A stretch of 64,000 bases of DNA from Daphnia pulex (lineage: Eukaryota; Arthropoda; Branchiopoda; Diplostraca; Daphniidae), in the NCBI RefSeq assembly GCF_021134715.1, contig NC_060017.1, forward strand, positions 3,782,001 through 3,846,000, given 5' to 3'. Position 1 is the stretch's first letter; each line of letters begins with the position of its first letter. The notes below the pieces were generated by a model that saw only the letters and a list, made by a program, of their open reading frames with translations, was not told where the DNA came from and made no database searches. This document shows, piece after piece, positions 1 to 12,077 of this stretch. A program made the translations under genes and the position numbers.

Positions 1-1421
1 ATAACTAATTGTCTCCGGGTGTTTCTTTTCTGGCTCTTTTCCCAAAACCTTTGACTGTATTACACCCTCCTCCTCCTCCGGCTCTAACTCCACCTCACGC
101 CGGAATAATGGATGACTTCTCTTGATCTCTTTTGCTTCTCCCCCCCAACAGTCCTTCCTCTTTCTGTCTCTCCATTCACTTGCATTCAAGCACATACACG
201 CAAGGAGTCTGAACATATTATAACACATATTGCTCGTCGACACTCTAGCTATACGGTTAACCGCTAGACACACACACACACACACGTCTATTCTTATATA
301 TTGCATGATTCAAAGTTGGCTGGCCATACTGCGGGAGAAATAAGGGCTGACAGCATTTTTGGACCGTCTTGAAAGGACGGCCAAAAGGAACGCTGATTGT
401 TTAGCCTACAATTCACTCGTGTGTGTAGTTACAGAAACTTATACATGCGAGTGGGGGACCCGTTTGCCGGACGACGTCGCTCGTCGATCACTTTTTGACT
501 TATATCCAAATATTCGCAAGTCCCAAATATAAATAGAATGCAGAATATCAGTTGAGAGCAGCAGCTCCCGCTTTAATGGCAGACCCGTAAATCTAAAAAA
601 ACCTGACGTTGATGTTTATCGACTCCGCATTTCTTTCTCAAAAGAGCGCGAGGACATATTGCTGGAGAAAAGATAATTCATGAATTCCCTCGATCTTTCT
701 CACAGCCCCACCCTTGTTTCATCAAAATGATTACGACATCAGTGGAAAAACCGCATTGGGTTATTACTGGCCCTGTAACCGAATAACATTGAAAGTTTTT
801 AGACAGACTAGAATCGACGACCCATAGAATAACCTATATACCCTACAGTATATGTGCGGTAACCTCATCGTGTTGACTGACGGGAATAGGGAGCTAATTA
901 CCTCTGCACCGCCTTTTTTTGTTTTGACTTGTGTGTGCATTGTCAAAACATTGCGAATGGAAAATATGTATTCACTTTATACGGATGGGATGAGCTCTAG
1001 TCTGTGAGCTGAGCCGTCGGTTTTTGGTCGGATTTCCGTCGCCCACCCGAAAACGCGGCGGGCTGGCCCGTCTATCGAAAAAAAGACTACGAGTGTAGTA
1101 TCTGCGAAAGAATGTACCAGTCTGTGAGCGAGCGCGCGCGCACGCTGGATGTACACATAGAAAAGGGAATATAGCGAATAAGAGTTGGTGTTGTCACAGA
1201 CTCTGCTCCTGCTAGCTAGCTGAGTCTCGGAAATATATAAATGAACATTGCCAGTTACGTAAACTCCATATTCTATTTGTAGGTATAGATATAGAACCGT
1301 TTATCGTCACTATAGACAAAAGGCCGGCGGGCCGGATAAATTCACCGGTTCCGGGAATAGCGGGGAAACAGATTGAGCAATCATCATCATGTATAACCGA
1401 CGCTGGTTGCTGTGTACGTAC
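1..1421. other. Non-coding, probably first intron of the K2P-like gene
   Basis: No exon with splice support is visible on either strand. The stretch contains a (CA)n run near 270-286 and a (CG)n-like run near 1131-1143. Because the exon at 1422-1724 must splice leftward, this is most simply intron sequence. Confidence 0.5.
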
Positions 1422-1724
1422 CGATGCACCGGCGGCTGTGTAGAGGCACAAGAGAAGAACGAGTCCGGCGTGAGCTAATCCCTTGCGTAATCGCGGATTT
1501 GAGCTCAGGTAGCGCCAGCAAGCCGATCCGCACCTGCCGGCTCGGCCTTTGGCGGTGCCGGTGACCGACTGGGCCCCGATGCCGACGCTCGTCGCTCCTC
1601 CGCCTCCGCCACCGACGACACTTCCGACCATCGACACTCTCTCGGCACCTTTGAGGCTCGTCGGACTGCCCGGCTGGCTCACCGTCGAGTTCAAACGCAA
1701 AAAAGTGTTGGCAGCAGAACTCAT
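1422..1724 (-). CDS. Putative two-pore K+ channel (K2P-like), first coding exon only
   Basis: A minus-strand ATG at 1722-1724 in a fair start context opens a 101-codon exon. It ends in phase 0 at a strong donor (gtacgt, starting at 1421). The first ~80 residues are Ser/Gly-rich, with a run of six Gly, followed by a short Arg/Cys-rich stretch. Residues ~80-99 then form one hydrophobic helix ending in LCLYTAAGAS. A segment of the type 'H-x-GLVLL-x-x-YT-x-x-GA' right after a basic cytosolic N-terminus is typical of transmembrane segment 1 of K2P potassium channels. In that family an F-x-x-(L/I)E sequence would follow in the next exon. The selectivity-filter exons were not found in 1-1421, so they should lie left of the window. 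Family assignment rests on this single helix and is uncertain; another membrane protein is possible. Exon status is better supported than identity, because codon use is GC-rich at third positions and the donor is strong. Confidence 0.5.
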
Positions 1725-4700
1725 TTCGTCTTTCTGTTTTCAGTTTGAATTTCTTGATTTTCCCGCACTTGGTTTTTATTCCCCTTTGCCAAATGTAACT
1801 CAACGTTCGGTTCACACACACTTGAATGATTTCGATATATCTGACAATTACAATTGGCTCATTGTTTTTCAGTTGGTAATCAAATCGTCTTCTTTCGAGT
1901 TTCGTAAAATTGGTGAACTAACGGGGCGACACTAAAACACCTGCCTGAAACTCACTCGGGGTAATCGTGTTGTTTCTAGCGAGCTCAGCAGGAGGAAGAA
2001 GAAGAAGAAGAAGAAGGCGGAAGGAGTGATCCTCTCCATGCTGCTGCCCGCGGGAGACTGACCTGGCCGACGATGTGGCCGCCTCTAGAAATAGCTACAA
2101 CACACACACCACAACAGGGTGCTGCTCCAGTACAATGCGACGACGACCGGCGCTCATCGGGCCACATCGCGGTAAAATACACTGAGAGAATAGACACACT
2201 ACCACCGCACACACACACACATACAGCCCGCAAATATACTATAGAGTCACGGCGGTGCCTGTCGTGACTCTCTATACACTGCACATGGCGGTTATATAGC
2301 GCGCGTACACAAGTTGAGCGTGAGCGCTGCTGCTGCTTGACTACATTATCCGGAACCTTTGGTCGGGAGGGAGGGACGATGGAAGACGCGCGGATGAGGC
2401 CGCCGAGATGCGGCGGAACGAAGGATGAACATGGCACCCATATCTCTCGAGCGGCAAAAGTCGAGTCACCATACAAGTGCCGTTTTGACGGTTTTACAAG
2501 TGAAAACTGGCTATGCTATATGTACTGGCTCTGCTGTTATTAAGTGTGATCATCTATCTATTCCGGCACTAGCTGCTATGCTGGACGGCTGAGGCTGGCA
2601 GTGAACTCGAGCACAGCTCCGCAAAGAAAAGAGCGTTCATGTGTGTCTCATAGCCAGCAAAAGAATAAGTGATGACAAGAGAACATTAACTATCGCATAC
2701 AAGTGCAAAGATGCAAGATGAGAGAACATTTCGCCCTTTTTTTGAATCAAAATACAAATCGGCAAAGTTTCGCTAGATAGACGACTTATTTTATTTCTGC
2801 AATCCGTTTTGAATTGTTGCGCAACTAAAAAGAAAAAATTTAATTTTAGGCGGAATTTACGAATTGCCATAAAACAGACATTTACGACTGAAATTCAAGT
2901 GTTTATTAGTTGGTTTAAAATTAGCGTTTTGATATTTGTCAACACTTGCATCATATTTGTTTTGAAATGTTAGATTCTTGTTTTGTTTTGTTATTTTCGA
3001 AACCTTTTCATACTGTGTGCCATTCTTGTCTTAGCACTAGGGATATGGTAGTATAGGCAGCAGAAGTGAGCGTTCCAGCTGCAGCAGTGTATGGACTAAT
3101 GGATGGCTTATTTTGGTTGAGACTGCTGCTCGACATTACCACAAATGACGACTTTGTTAGTGTAGTGTGACACCGGACGGCCAACAGCAGCAGGCTCCGC
3201 TCTTCTCCGGGTCCATCTCCGCTTCCGTCCGCTGATGCTGCCCGCCTCACTATCACTCAGTCGGTTGACCAATATGCTCTCGGCGCTTTCTTGGCCGGAG
3301 AATGAAGGCCGTTTCTTGTGACGTCACCATCCTGCGCCGGACATGCAAAACAATTGAACTCAACCAGCCAACGCAAACATGGAGTTGTTTCAGCTTTGCT
3401 GGATCTGTTGTCTGTGTCAATTCCGGCTCGTCTTCTCAACTGCGCCAAGATGACTTAATTGCTAAGCTATTTTATTTTATTTCTGGACATCACGTCGAGT
3501 ATCAAACAGTGTGTGATGTAACGTTTGTTTCCGATTTTTCTTTTGGCTGTTGCATAATAATCGAAACATACTACGTAATCCAACACCAATCAATTTTCAG
3601 GACACTAATAGAAATGATTCTTTCACAATTATAATCAGACCAAAACAAAATCCATTATAATCTCTAGTCTTCGCCTTATTATTTCTTACGTGGACAATCA
3701 TAGAGCTTAATCAATATAGGCTGGGCGCTAATTTCCCAAAGCGAAGATTCCGTGAAAAGAAAAATTCCTATTGGCTCCAGGATATGTGGACAATTGCGTA
3801 CAAATTGGACAAAATGAGGCGTTATGTGATAATCTCTTGGGCTTAATAATACGCACTTTAATAATGAATTGCGTACCATCACCAGAGTACACGACGGCAT
3901 GCAATTGGCATGGGGATTTATTATTAAACAAGGGGATTTACAAAGTTGAAGATGGATGAGATTATATATAGAAAGGGGAAAGATAATCCGGTGCGGCATT
4001 TCTATTACGAATGCATTCGGCTCTAAATGATTGTCCACTTGATAAACTGCGTATAAATCAAGGAGGGACTGTTGACTCGGACTAATGAGCAACTCATCCG
4101 TCATTCCAACTAGTCAAGCCAAAGCTGGAAAGACCTCTAGAGTGACGGCGGTAGTTCGTCAACCGCCGAGCTGAAATATATATCCACAAAAGATTTTCGA
4201 GCGGCTGAGGGGGGGCTTTCTGTCTTTCGCTCGCCTTTTTCTCCCAGTTCAGCAGGAAATGGCATTGGTCCAAGACTAAACACAAGCTCAAGCCAAGGCT
4301 GATGAATCTTAACCAATGGCCATTTTTCATGACCTCGCTCAATCTAACGGATATATATGTAAGAAAACAGGAATTGTCAAAATGCGAATCGAGAGTCTTT
4401 GTCCATGAAAAGATATTGGGCATTCAGGCAATCAATCCAAGTTTAGAGGTAAATGTGTACAAACGGTATAAATAGGTTAGCTTTATTTTGCTTTCTGAAA
4501 CCGTTCAAACAATTTTGTTCCCATAATTGAATTTTATTTTTAGGAATAAAAGTATGCTGTACAGTCATATCGATCGAATTAAAGCGGCAATAGATCTAAT
4601 AATATCCGGTGGCGAGAAAAACTCTTGTTTTAAATTAATTCTGCCATGAATAATCCATCAAAGTGTGAGCCAGCAATTTCACATTTGCTTTTACAATGTT

Positions 4701-5234
4701 CGGTACCACCCACGGACACATATTTTCAATTCTCTGAAAATGTTACAATCTCTTGGAACGACAGTTTAGGCAACCAGCCGTATAGCTATGTAGTAGTACA
4801 TAATCCAGGAAGTGGGTGTGTGTGCTGAATACTTACTAGCCATCCGAATAGCAAAAAGGTATACACACATAAGTTGCTTTTGCAAATGACGACTGCTGCT
4901 GCTGCACGTGCATATTGTGTGCTAGTGCATAGGGTTTGAGTTTTGCAAATGATTTATAAATAGCTACAAATGGCATCGGCAATGATGAGCTGGCGACCGC
5001 ATTCTCTTAGCTCTCCCGTTGCCACACGCACCACAAAGTTTTGCTCGACAGTCCCGACAGTATTAAAAGCCAAACGCAAACTTTTCTTTCAGCAGCTTCC
5101 TTGTACACCGCCATCATGACTCATATTATTCGAATCTATGTCATTTAGTTGTTGATATAATAGATTTGGTTACGCGCGCAGTATATAGACGTATATAACC
5201 TTGTATAGTCTCTATATAGGTATTGTGACAGCTT
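1725..5234. other. Intergenic stretch with microsatellites and possible gene remnants
   Basis: This lies between the 5' exon of the K2P-like gene and the 3' end of the FAS1 gene. It holds a (GAA)n run at 1994-2016, (CA)n at ~2208-2222, and a short hairpin at 4146-4166 (GGCGG...CCGCC arms). The part from ~3680 to 4830 is more AT-rich. It contains short open stretches on both strands but no complete model; the best one is listed separately at 4209-4475. Confidence 0.5.
4209..4475 (+). pseudogene. Open frame of 88 codons, possible orphan exon or remnant
   Basis: The plus-strand frame is open from a stop at 4206-4208 to TAG at 4473-4475. A possible acceptor (ttcag, ~4246-4250) and a possible donor (GAG|gtaaat after 4448) would define an exon of about 200 bp. 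The protein sequence is not low-complexity (it includes RVFVHEKILGIQAINPSLE), but I recognise no family. A second short frame at 4646-4828 starts MNNPSKCEPAISHLLLQ. Both could be chance frames in AT-rich DNA or remnants of a decayed gene. No neighbouring exons with matching phase were found. Confidence 0.2.
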
Positions 5235-5251
5235 TTGTTTTATTCTTTTTC

Positions 5252-5257
5252 TTTATT
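5252..5257 (-). terminator. Poly(A) signal candidate of the FAS1 gene
   Basis: Minus-strand AATAAA (plus-strand tttatt) lies about 265 nt after the stop codon at 5519-5521. A second minus-strand AATAAA match sits slightly upstream at 5240-5245. Position and orientation fit 3'-end formation of the FAS1-domain gene. Confidence 0.5.
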
Positions 5258-5518
5258 TTTGGGGGGCTGGCTCCTGAGCTGCTAGGCAGCTGTGAACTGA
5301 CCAACTTGATATATATACTTGTATACACTGTGCACTTGAGAAGTCGAGTGAAGGCGCTAGAAAGTAAACATAAACATAAGGAAAGAAAACAAGGGAAAAA
5401 AAAAGGTGGGGGGAACCGAAGCAAACAAACGAAAAAGGTGCGGGAATGACCGGCGCGTGTTGCTGCTGATGTCCAGCCAGTTCCGTCCGCTACTGCTGCT
5501 GCTGCTGTCGGCGCTATA

Positions 5519-8500
5519 CTAGAAGAGTATGTCGGTGAGAATCCGGTCGATGAAGTGGACCACTCCGTTGGATGCACTCACATCACTCTCGATCACGTTC
5601 GCCACCCCGTTGATCCTCGCCAATTTACCTGCCAAAGTGCGTGAACGTGTAAAAATCAAAACAATGTTCGATTACATCCGACGGGACGGATCGCGCTCAA
5701 CTGGAGGCCACTAATAGTCCGTCGGGGAAATGCCACGGTGAATAATCAACGACACCGTGTGCGTATATACATTATGTAATGAGGCGTCAAAAAACCCACA
5801 GCAAGGGCGTGAGCGTTCATTTACTTTTTCTGTTTTGGCGTCGGAGGTCGACGCGGAGACGGCCGACATCGTGCAAGGTGGACAACAACTGGCCGTCCTC
5901 CAGGCCCTCGCTGTAATAAGTTCCGGGAACGATGTGATACCAAAGCAAATCTATGGCAAATCGATCAAATGGTCAGCGCAAATAAATTGAAAATGATTAA
6001 ATTAAAAAGCGCAAGTGTTGCTTATATAATATGACACTGTAAATCTTCGTCAATGGAGAAATAAAAGACCCGACCCAACCCCCTTCTTAACTGTATCATT
6101 ATCATAGATGTGTTTTTATGCAAAGTTTACAATTTCAAATCAAAGGCAAAAAGGCAAAAGAGCTTGAGGATTTACTGTGAAAGGCGGTTTCGTTGTTCAG
6201 GAATAGGCGCTGCTCATCTTGGCTGACGCTCAAAAATGCTTCAGTTGTCCTGTAAATAAGTGTAGCCAGCCAGACATGCAGACAGAAGCGAAAAAACAAA
6301 AAAACAGAACCAACAACGTAAGTCACGACCGAAACACACACGAATTAAGACCACAGAAAGAAGAAGTAAAAAAATAAAATAAAAAATGACAAAAGAGACG
6401 TTACGGGACGAAGACAGACAGCGGGGAGTCAGATGAGAGGACCTTTGTAAGGGCTGGACCCAATAGCGAAGCTTGCAAACCTATATTCAGCAAAGGAAAT
6501 TCAGATGAGTCACCGCTAGTTATTTTCTTTTCCACCCTTAATCACCAATGTAATTTGAAAACAAGTTGAGTTTGGGCTCTACCACACAACCCGATAAAAT
6601 TGGTATACGTAGCTAATTCTGCAAGTATTTAACTGATAAAATAAGATAAGATATGTTGGAATATTTCCAGTTTTACCCTAATTAATTTTAGATTAAAACG
6701 CAATGAATTTATAGATGATGTACGCACTCTGAAACCTACCGCCGTCGTTGAGGATGTCCAATATTGTTTGTGGAGGGAAATTCCCTGGCAAGAGAACGCG
6801 ATCAATGACATGTACCAACAGTTTGCCTAAACGTAGATCAGCTGTCAAGACTCGGGCACCGTTGACTGTCGTTATGGTCTCCTGTTCCGTGAAATTCGTT
6901 TCCCATTACATCGCGCAGCGGCCAGGCATGACAACAACAGCAACAACAAAAAGAAGAAGAGAAAAATACCGACTGAAAATAAAACTCAGTTAAACATACA
7001 CACACACACACACAAAGAATAACACACACAGCAAGGTTGGCCGTGCTGTGATCAACTGAGACAAGTCATGCTATTGCCGTATAGCTTTGAATCATATCAA
7101 GTCGAATGGCGGCAACATCAGGAAAAAGTGGGCCATCATATTGTGTATAAACTGCACATAGGCAGAAAAAGCAATTTTTACGGCCTGCCTTTTTGCAGAG
7201 GCCATGTATTATTTAAGAGCGGGTATCAAAATGGTATAGGCGCTCGTGTTAACCACATCATATCACTTCCATGGCGGTGCGGGTGTTGGTTGCCGAACAC
7301 AAAGGAATCGTCGATCGAATCACAGACGCACGAGCTGTTTGTGCAATTCATTTGAATGACTGGTCTCGTAAACGGTCAAACGGCCTTGAATAAAGCGAAG
7401 CTCTTTTATTTTTCCCCCCGTCAAAAACTTGTAGGATGATGGCGGCAAAATGGATGAAGGCGAAGCAATAAATCAAGACAAATTGCTGGGCTTTAATCGA
7501 TCGTCAAAGCGACAAAAGCAAGATAATATTTCCAAGTAGAATCAACAACACTATATAGTGTGCCTATATATAACGACACCCAAAAGTCTATTCAACTACT
7601 TTTTTGTTGGATCTAAGTGGAAATGTGGTGTAAAGAAATAAATACAAAATTACAACGCGAAACACGTTTTGCCCTCAAGTTAATTCCTCAACCCCATTTT
7701 AAACTACTTCTTTAAACTTTAAACAGAAATAAAGTCAATATTTCAAATAATAAAATTTGGTGTTGGTCTACACTTACACGGTAATTCAATTGATCTTACT
7801 GATAACGATAGATTAGATTATCTACTGTAACTGAAGGACCATCGATTAAGACTTACTCTGTTCTCCGTAGCGTTGTAAATGTTAATCCGGAGACGGTGGG
7901 CGCCAGCTAGTGTAGTGGGAGTCGCTTCATTTTCGAATAAAGACGAATTGAAATGATTCGGTATGACGTGATGAAGCAGCATCTCTCTCAGCAAATCTGG
8001 TCGAGTGGCCCATCGTTGCCTCTGGATAGCAGAAATCTTATTGAACGCTGCGTTGCTCGGCGCCAGCAGTGTGTAATCTGTAAACAATTTGTGCGGGATC
8101 CTGTCAATGCTGGAAACCTGTTGGATTCATTCTGTACTACTAGATCGCTTATTCTTACCTTTGTCTTGAAAGAGCGAAGCGATTCCGGCTTGGCTGATCA
8201 ACGAGGAGATTACCCGCAGGTTGGCGGAGCGCAGATGACGACTCAATCGATCCGAATCTTCTTCTTCTATCGTCGACGAAGTTTCACGAGGTACGACATT
8301 GTTGTCCGACGCCAGACTGACACTTTTCGCTTCTTTGCTGTCGTTTTCGTCGCTGGATGAGATGTCGACTAAAAATGGAGACGGACTCTTAATCTCCGAC
8401 TGTTCCAAATCGATAACATTTTGGGGATCGCTCAAATTAATGGCATTTAGCGACAAAATGATGGAATTTTCCGTAGAGGTGAGTGCCGGGATGGTTGTGT

Positions 8501-10666
8501 CATCGGGACGGATGACGGTTATTCCGCTACTGAATTGCCCAGAAGACGAAATTGCACGATCGACTGATGGGATCGATTCTCTTGGATTGAACGAAAACGA
8601 AGAGATCAGGTTGTTGGGTTTCCTCCATTCTCCAGGATCGACCACCTCCTCCGTGGTCGACACTAATTCAGGATTCGGAGTGGTTGAGAAAATTAAAAAA
8701 TCTGGGGTGTACGGTTCGTTGCTGTTGGAAATCGATTCCGGTACAAAAGGTTCGTTGATTCCCGACGGAAAAGGTTCAACCGAGACTCCCACTTCACTTG
8801 GACTTCGAAAAAGTTGGTCATTCGATTTAAAATGAAATCTATGAGAATTTTCATACTGAGGGCGGATCGGTTCTATTTGGACTTGAGTTGGATCGGCGAA
8901 GCCACCTGTGGGCTGTTGGAGAACTACCCACGATCCTCCGCAATCATTGACAGGCGGCTTTGGATAGTTCGATTGAAAGGGTATACGAAACTCATCTTGG
9001 TAAGAAGGTACTAAATTGTTGAAAGCAGCTCTAGGATGCTCCGTAACAGAGACAACTTGACTGGATGCGGCTCCGATTGTCCAACTTTGATTCTGATTGC
9101 CACCGACTGCGCTTTCCAGTTGAATCGTATCTGGAAGAGAAATGAAGTCGCTGCTGACTGCAGGCTGATGTGAATTCACCGGTCGTTGCAAAATGTTGCC
9201 TCTCTGGAACACGCTAGGTTGAGCCTGTGCTGTCTGTTGACTATTAGGTCTATAATCAGCCGACAGATGGTGAACATCGAATGGTTTTCTCGTCGTCAAC
9301 AAATCCTCGTTGCTCTTGTAGTTACTAACTTGGTTTTTACTTGTCCCTGTTGGTGAATTGTTTGAATAACTGGGCCTCACATTTTCATTTCCATACGAAC
9401 CCGATTGAGACGAAGGATAATATTGTTGCGTGGGTCGTTGTTGGGGTTTGGGCAAACCGTACGCTGTGCTGGGTGGCTTAGCCGAAGGATACACACCAAC
9501 CGGTTTGACAGGTTTGACAGGTTTGGCTGGTGGATAGTATGGAGGCACTACGGGCGGATTAGGTGCTGGATAGTAATGAGGCGGAGACGTGCCAGTCGGT
9601 TTGTGATAGTTACCCGGTTTGGAGTTGTGATCTCCTTGGAAATATCCAGGCTTCGGAATAAACACAAAAATGGGAAGGTGTGATGCACCGGCTGAAGAAG
9701 ATATGGGGTAGGAACCTCCACTGGACGCTGGGTAACTTGGATAGCTGGACGAGGAATGTACCGGATAATTAATAGGCTTGCTTGGTGCGACTACTGGTCC
9801 TGGCGACGGGTAACCTGAACTCGGCGGAGGATTGTACGACCCTCCACCATTAGATGCTGGATAGCCTGGGTAATTCGTTTGGCCTATCGGTACCGGATAG
9901 GTTGGTTTGGGAGAAGGATAAGGGGTCGAAGGCGTAGTGACATAATGGTTCGGTTTGGTTGTGACGTAATAACTGGGGTTTGGAGTAGGAAGTGTGACCT
10001 CATAATTTGGTTTGTTCGGAGGTGGCGTTGACTGGTAGCCTGACGGGTACCCAGATCCATAAGATCCAACCGGAGTGCTCGTCGTTTGAGGATAACCGAC
10101 ACTCGTAGCTGGTGGGTATGTAAAGTATACTTCCTGGTGATTTTGGTGATGATAGTTGGACGACGCTGGGTATCCGGTTGGTTTGGGAACTCCATAAGTG
10201 TGTGAGGGCTGTGCGGGTCTATTAGGTTGCGGACTATAAGAAGGTACTGGTGGTCTGGCAATCGGATAACCAATCGGTGCCTTTGGTTGGTTGTAGCCCT
10301 TGAAGTGTAGACCGGGAGGTGGGCGAGGCGTTGCAAAAGTAGGAAAATAGAGTCGAGGTTCAACCCGTGATGTGCCGTACGTGTTGGACCATCTTCTCTT
10401 TAATCGTATCTGGTTTGTTGGATCCAAGGTAGATGTTGAATTTGAATAATTCTGTTGCCCTTGGAAAATGATAAAAATTTGTTTTATTTTATTGCGTCAG
10501 CATCGTTTGTGGGTTTAAATTGGGAAAATTCATTCTTACTGCTCGATTGGTTTTCGGAATCGCTGTTTTTCGGATCGACAAAGGCAGCAGCTGATGTCGA
10601 AAATAAAATTGCGGCGACGATGAGAAGAGAATTAAGAGGAGACCACTTGGCGGTTCGACACCGCAT
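5519..10666 (-). CDS. Secreted Pro/Tyr-rich protein with two C-terminal FAS1 (fasciclin) domains
   Basis: Eight exons in minus order: 10666-10540, 10459-8159, 8077-7857, 6881-6740, 6480-6405, 6249-6176, 5950-5825, 5628-5519. Phases agree at every junction and give 1058 residues. I start at the ATG at 10666 rather than 10696 because it opens a clean signal peptide (MRCRTAKWSPLN, then a hydrophobic core ending STSAAA). One 2.3-kb exon carries a low-complexity region rich in Pro, Tyr, Ser and Gly (residues ~75-380, YP and KP motifs) and then a Ser/Thr-rich acidic linker. FAS1 domain 1 (~790-930) has DYTLLAPSNAAFN and LLVHVIDRVLLPG. Domain 2 (~931-1055) has SVFVPTTEAFL, YHIVPG and NGVVHFIDRIL. 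FAS1 domains mediate extracellular adhesion and matrix binding. A matrix, cuticle or cell-surface role is inferred. No GPI or C-terminal membrane segment is visible, and the protein ends right after domain 2. It is transcribed divergently from THOC2. Confidence 0.9.
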
Positions 10667-10762
10667 CTTGAAATCAAACGGGTCACAGAAAATCACCTCC
10701 AGTTATAAAGGTTTGCTTGTTGACAGCCATGGCTTCTGGATGTTCGGTTAAATCACCGTTGT

Positions 10763-10791
10763 TGACACCTTCTTTGGCCTACATTTTTATA
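10763..10791 (-). promoter_or_regulatory. TATA box and initiator of the FAS1 gene
   Basis: Minus-strand TATAAAAA at 10791-10784 is followed 28 nt later by an initiator-like TCAAC, with the predicted start A at 10763. This spacing fits arthropod core promoters and gives a 5' leader of about 97 nt before the ATG at 10666. Confidence 0.55.
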
Positions 10792-12077
10792 TCAATTAAA
10801 TAAAAAAGGAAAGAGGAATTTTGGAAATACTATACATGTAAGGCGTCAAAGATGTCATCAAGGATGTGACGTATTTGCCAGTCATTGCTCTTTGTTTAAA
10901 AAAATGGAATATGTGTGTTACATATTTTAAATGTTCTTTTTATTTTTGACGATTCTTATTGTTTGATTTAAGTCCATGTGAATTCGCCCTATCTTATCCT
11001 ATTTTATGTCTTTTCTACCGTTTCCCCGTTGTAAATGGTGTCACGACACCGGCAACCCAACAGATTCACGCCCTTCCTGTAGATTTCGTCTCTTAGGAAA
11101 GCGTGAATCCGTACCTCTTGTACTTATGTACTTTTTCTTTAATGATTTCTATTCTTTCGAGTTATTTATCATAATTATTTGGATATCGATAAAATTTTTT
11201 AAATTGAAAAAAAGGCCAAAATTATTGTTAGTTTTGTCGGAGTTATTATAAAAATAAATCGTTGTTACTCTCCGCATTAAAGTCTGTCTTATAATTGAAG
11301 ATGCCGTTTCTCATTTAGAAGAATTTCTAGAGAAGGACGGGGAGAAAGAGAAAGTCCCAGTATATACGTATACCCATCTGCACGCACAGCTATATAAGCC
11401 GAAACGGCAGGAACGAATTTGTACAAATAGTCCTACTCAACCGGAAGCCAATACGGATCTTTACTAAAACCAAGAAATATTTTTATCGCTCACGTGTTGC
11501 TCCGCTAGCAGTCACTACCTGCTGGGTCTGTCATCCTTTTACCTGCGACGCTACATCCATTTGGTCCACCTCCAGTTTATCATTGCTAGAAGTAACAGCT
11601 TGAAATGTTTGTTCCTAGATGGCGTTAGCAGCAGCCTCTTTTTCCTCTTCCCCCTATAAAACTAAAATCGAAATATCTTCTTTACTGTAACGTTTAAATA
11701 ATAAGAATATTTTGTGTAATTCGATTCGCCTTTGAAAACTTCATTAAACCGTATGGCTTAAAAATTGTTCTGACAAATAACCCCCCGACAAGCTTACAGG
11801 AATAGGAAAAGATCCCGTCTTTAATTAGAGTACTCCGTGCTAAAGTGGTCGGTAGGCTACTCAGTAGACTCCAGCAAGGCTCTAAGCTTGAGTCCATGTT
11901 TATGTTGTCACATATGCCACCAAAGAGTCGCTTCCCCGTTTGTTTGGTATTTGTTCGTTGTCGTTTGAATTCGCTTCTGCAATTTTGAATGGCCTAAGGA
12001 CTTCTAAAGACAGATACTGCGACGTGTGAAGTGGAAATCACCGAATTCGTCAGTTGTTGCTTAATCGAGGGACACAA
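10792..12077. other. Divergent intergenic region between the FAS1 gene and THOC2
   Basis: About 1.3 kb without a supported ORF. It contains a plus-strand TATA match (CTATATAAG, 11390-11398) that perfectly fits the arthropod consensus but lies ~690 nt before the THOC2 ATG. It therefore may serve a distal THOC2 start, an unannotated RNA, or nothing. A CTCF-like CTAGATGGCG core lies at ~11612-11624. A pyrimidine-rich run (ctctttttcctcttccccc) lies at ~11636-11654. Confidence 0.5.

Noticed and set aside
1985..2476. 163-codon minus-strand frame
   Set aside because: It is Ser-rich at the end from a (GAA)n repeat, with no domain; it may overlap the 5' leader of the K2P-like gene.
4146..4166. Hairpin GGCGG...CCGCC considered as a microRNA or tRNA arm
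   Set aside because: The stem is only about 5-7 bp and too short for a microRNA precursor; no tRNA context.
8299..8835. 178-codon plus-strand frame
   Set aside because: It is antisense to exon 2 of the FAS1 gene, whose reading frame is far longer and has splice and domain support.
10666..10696. Upstream ATG at 10696 as start of the FAS1 protein
   Set aside because: The 10 extra residues would put a charged stretch before the signal peptide; the ATG at 10666 gives a standard secretion signal.
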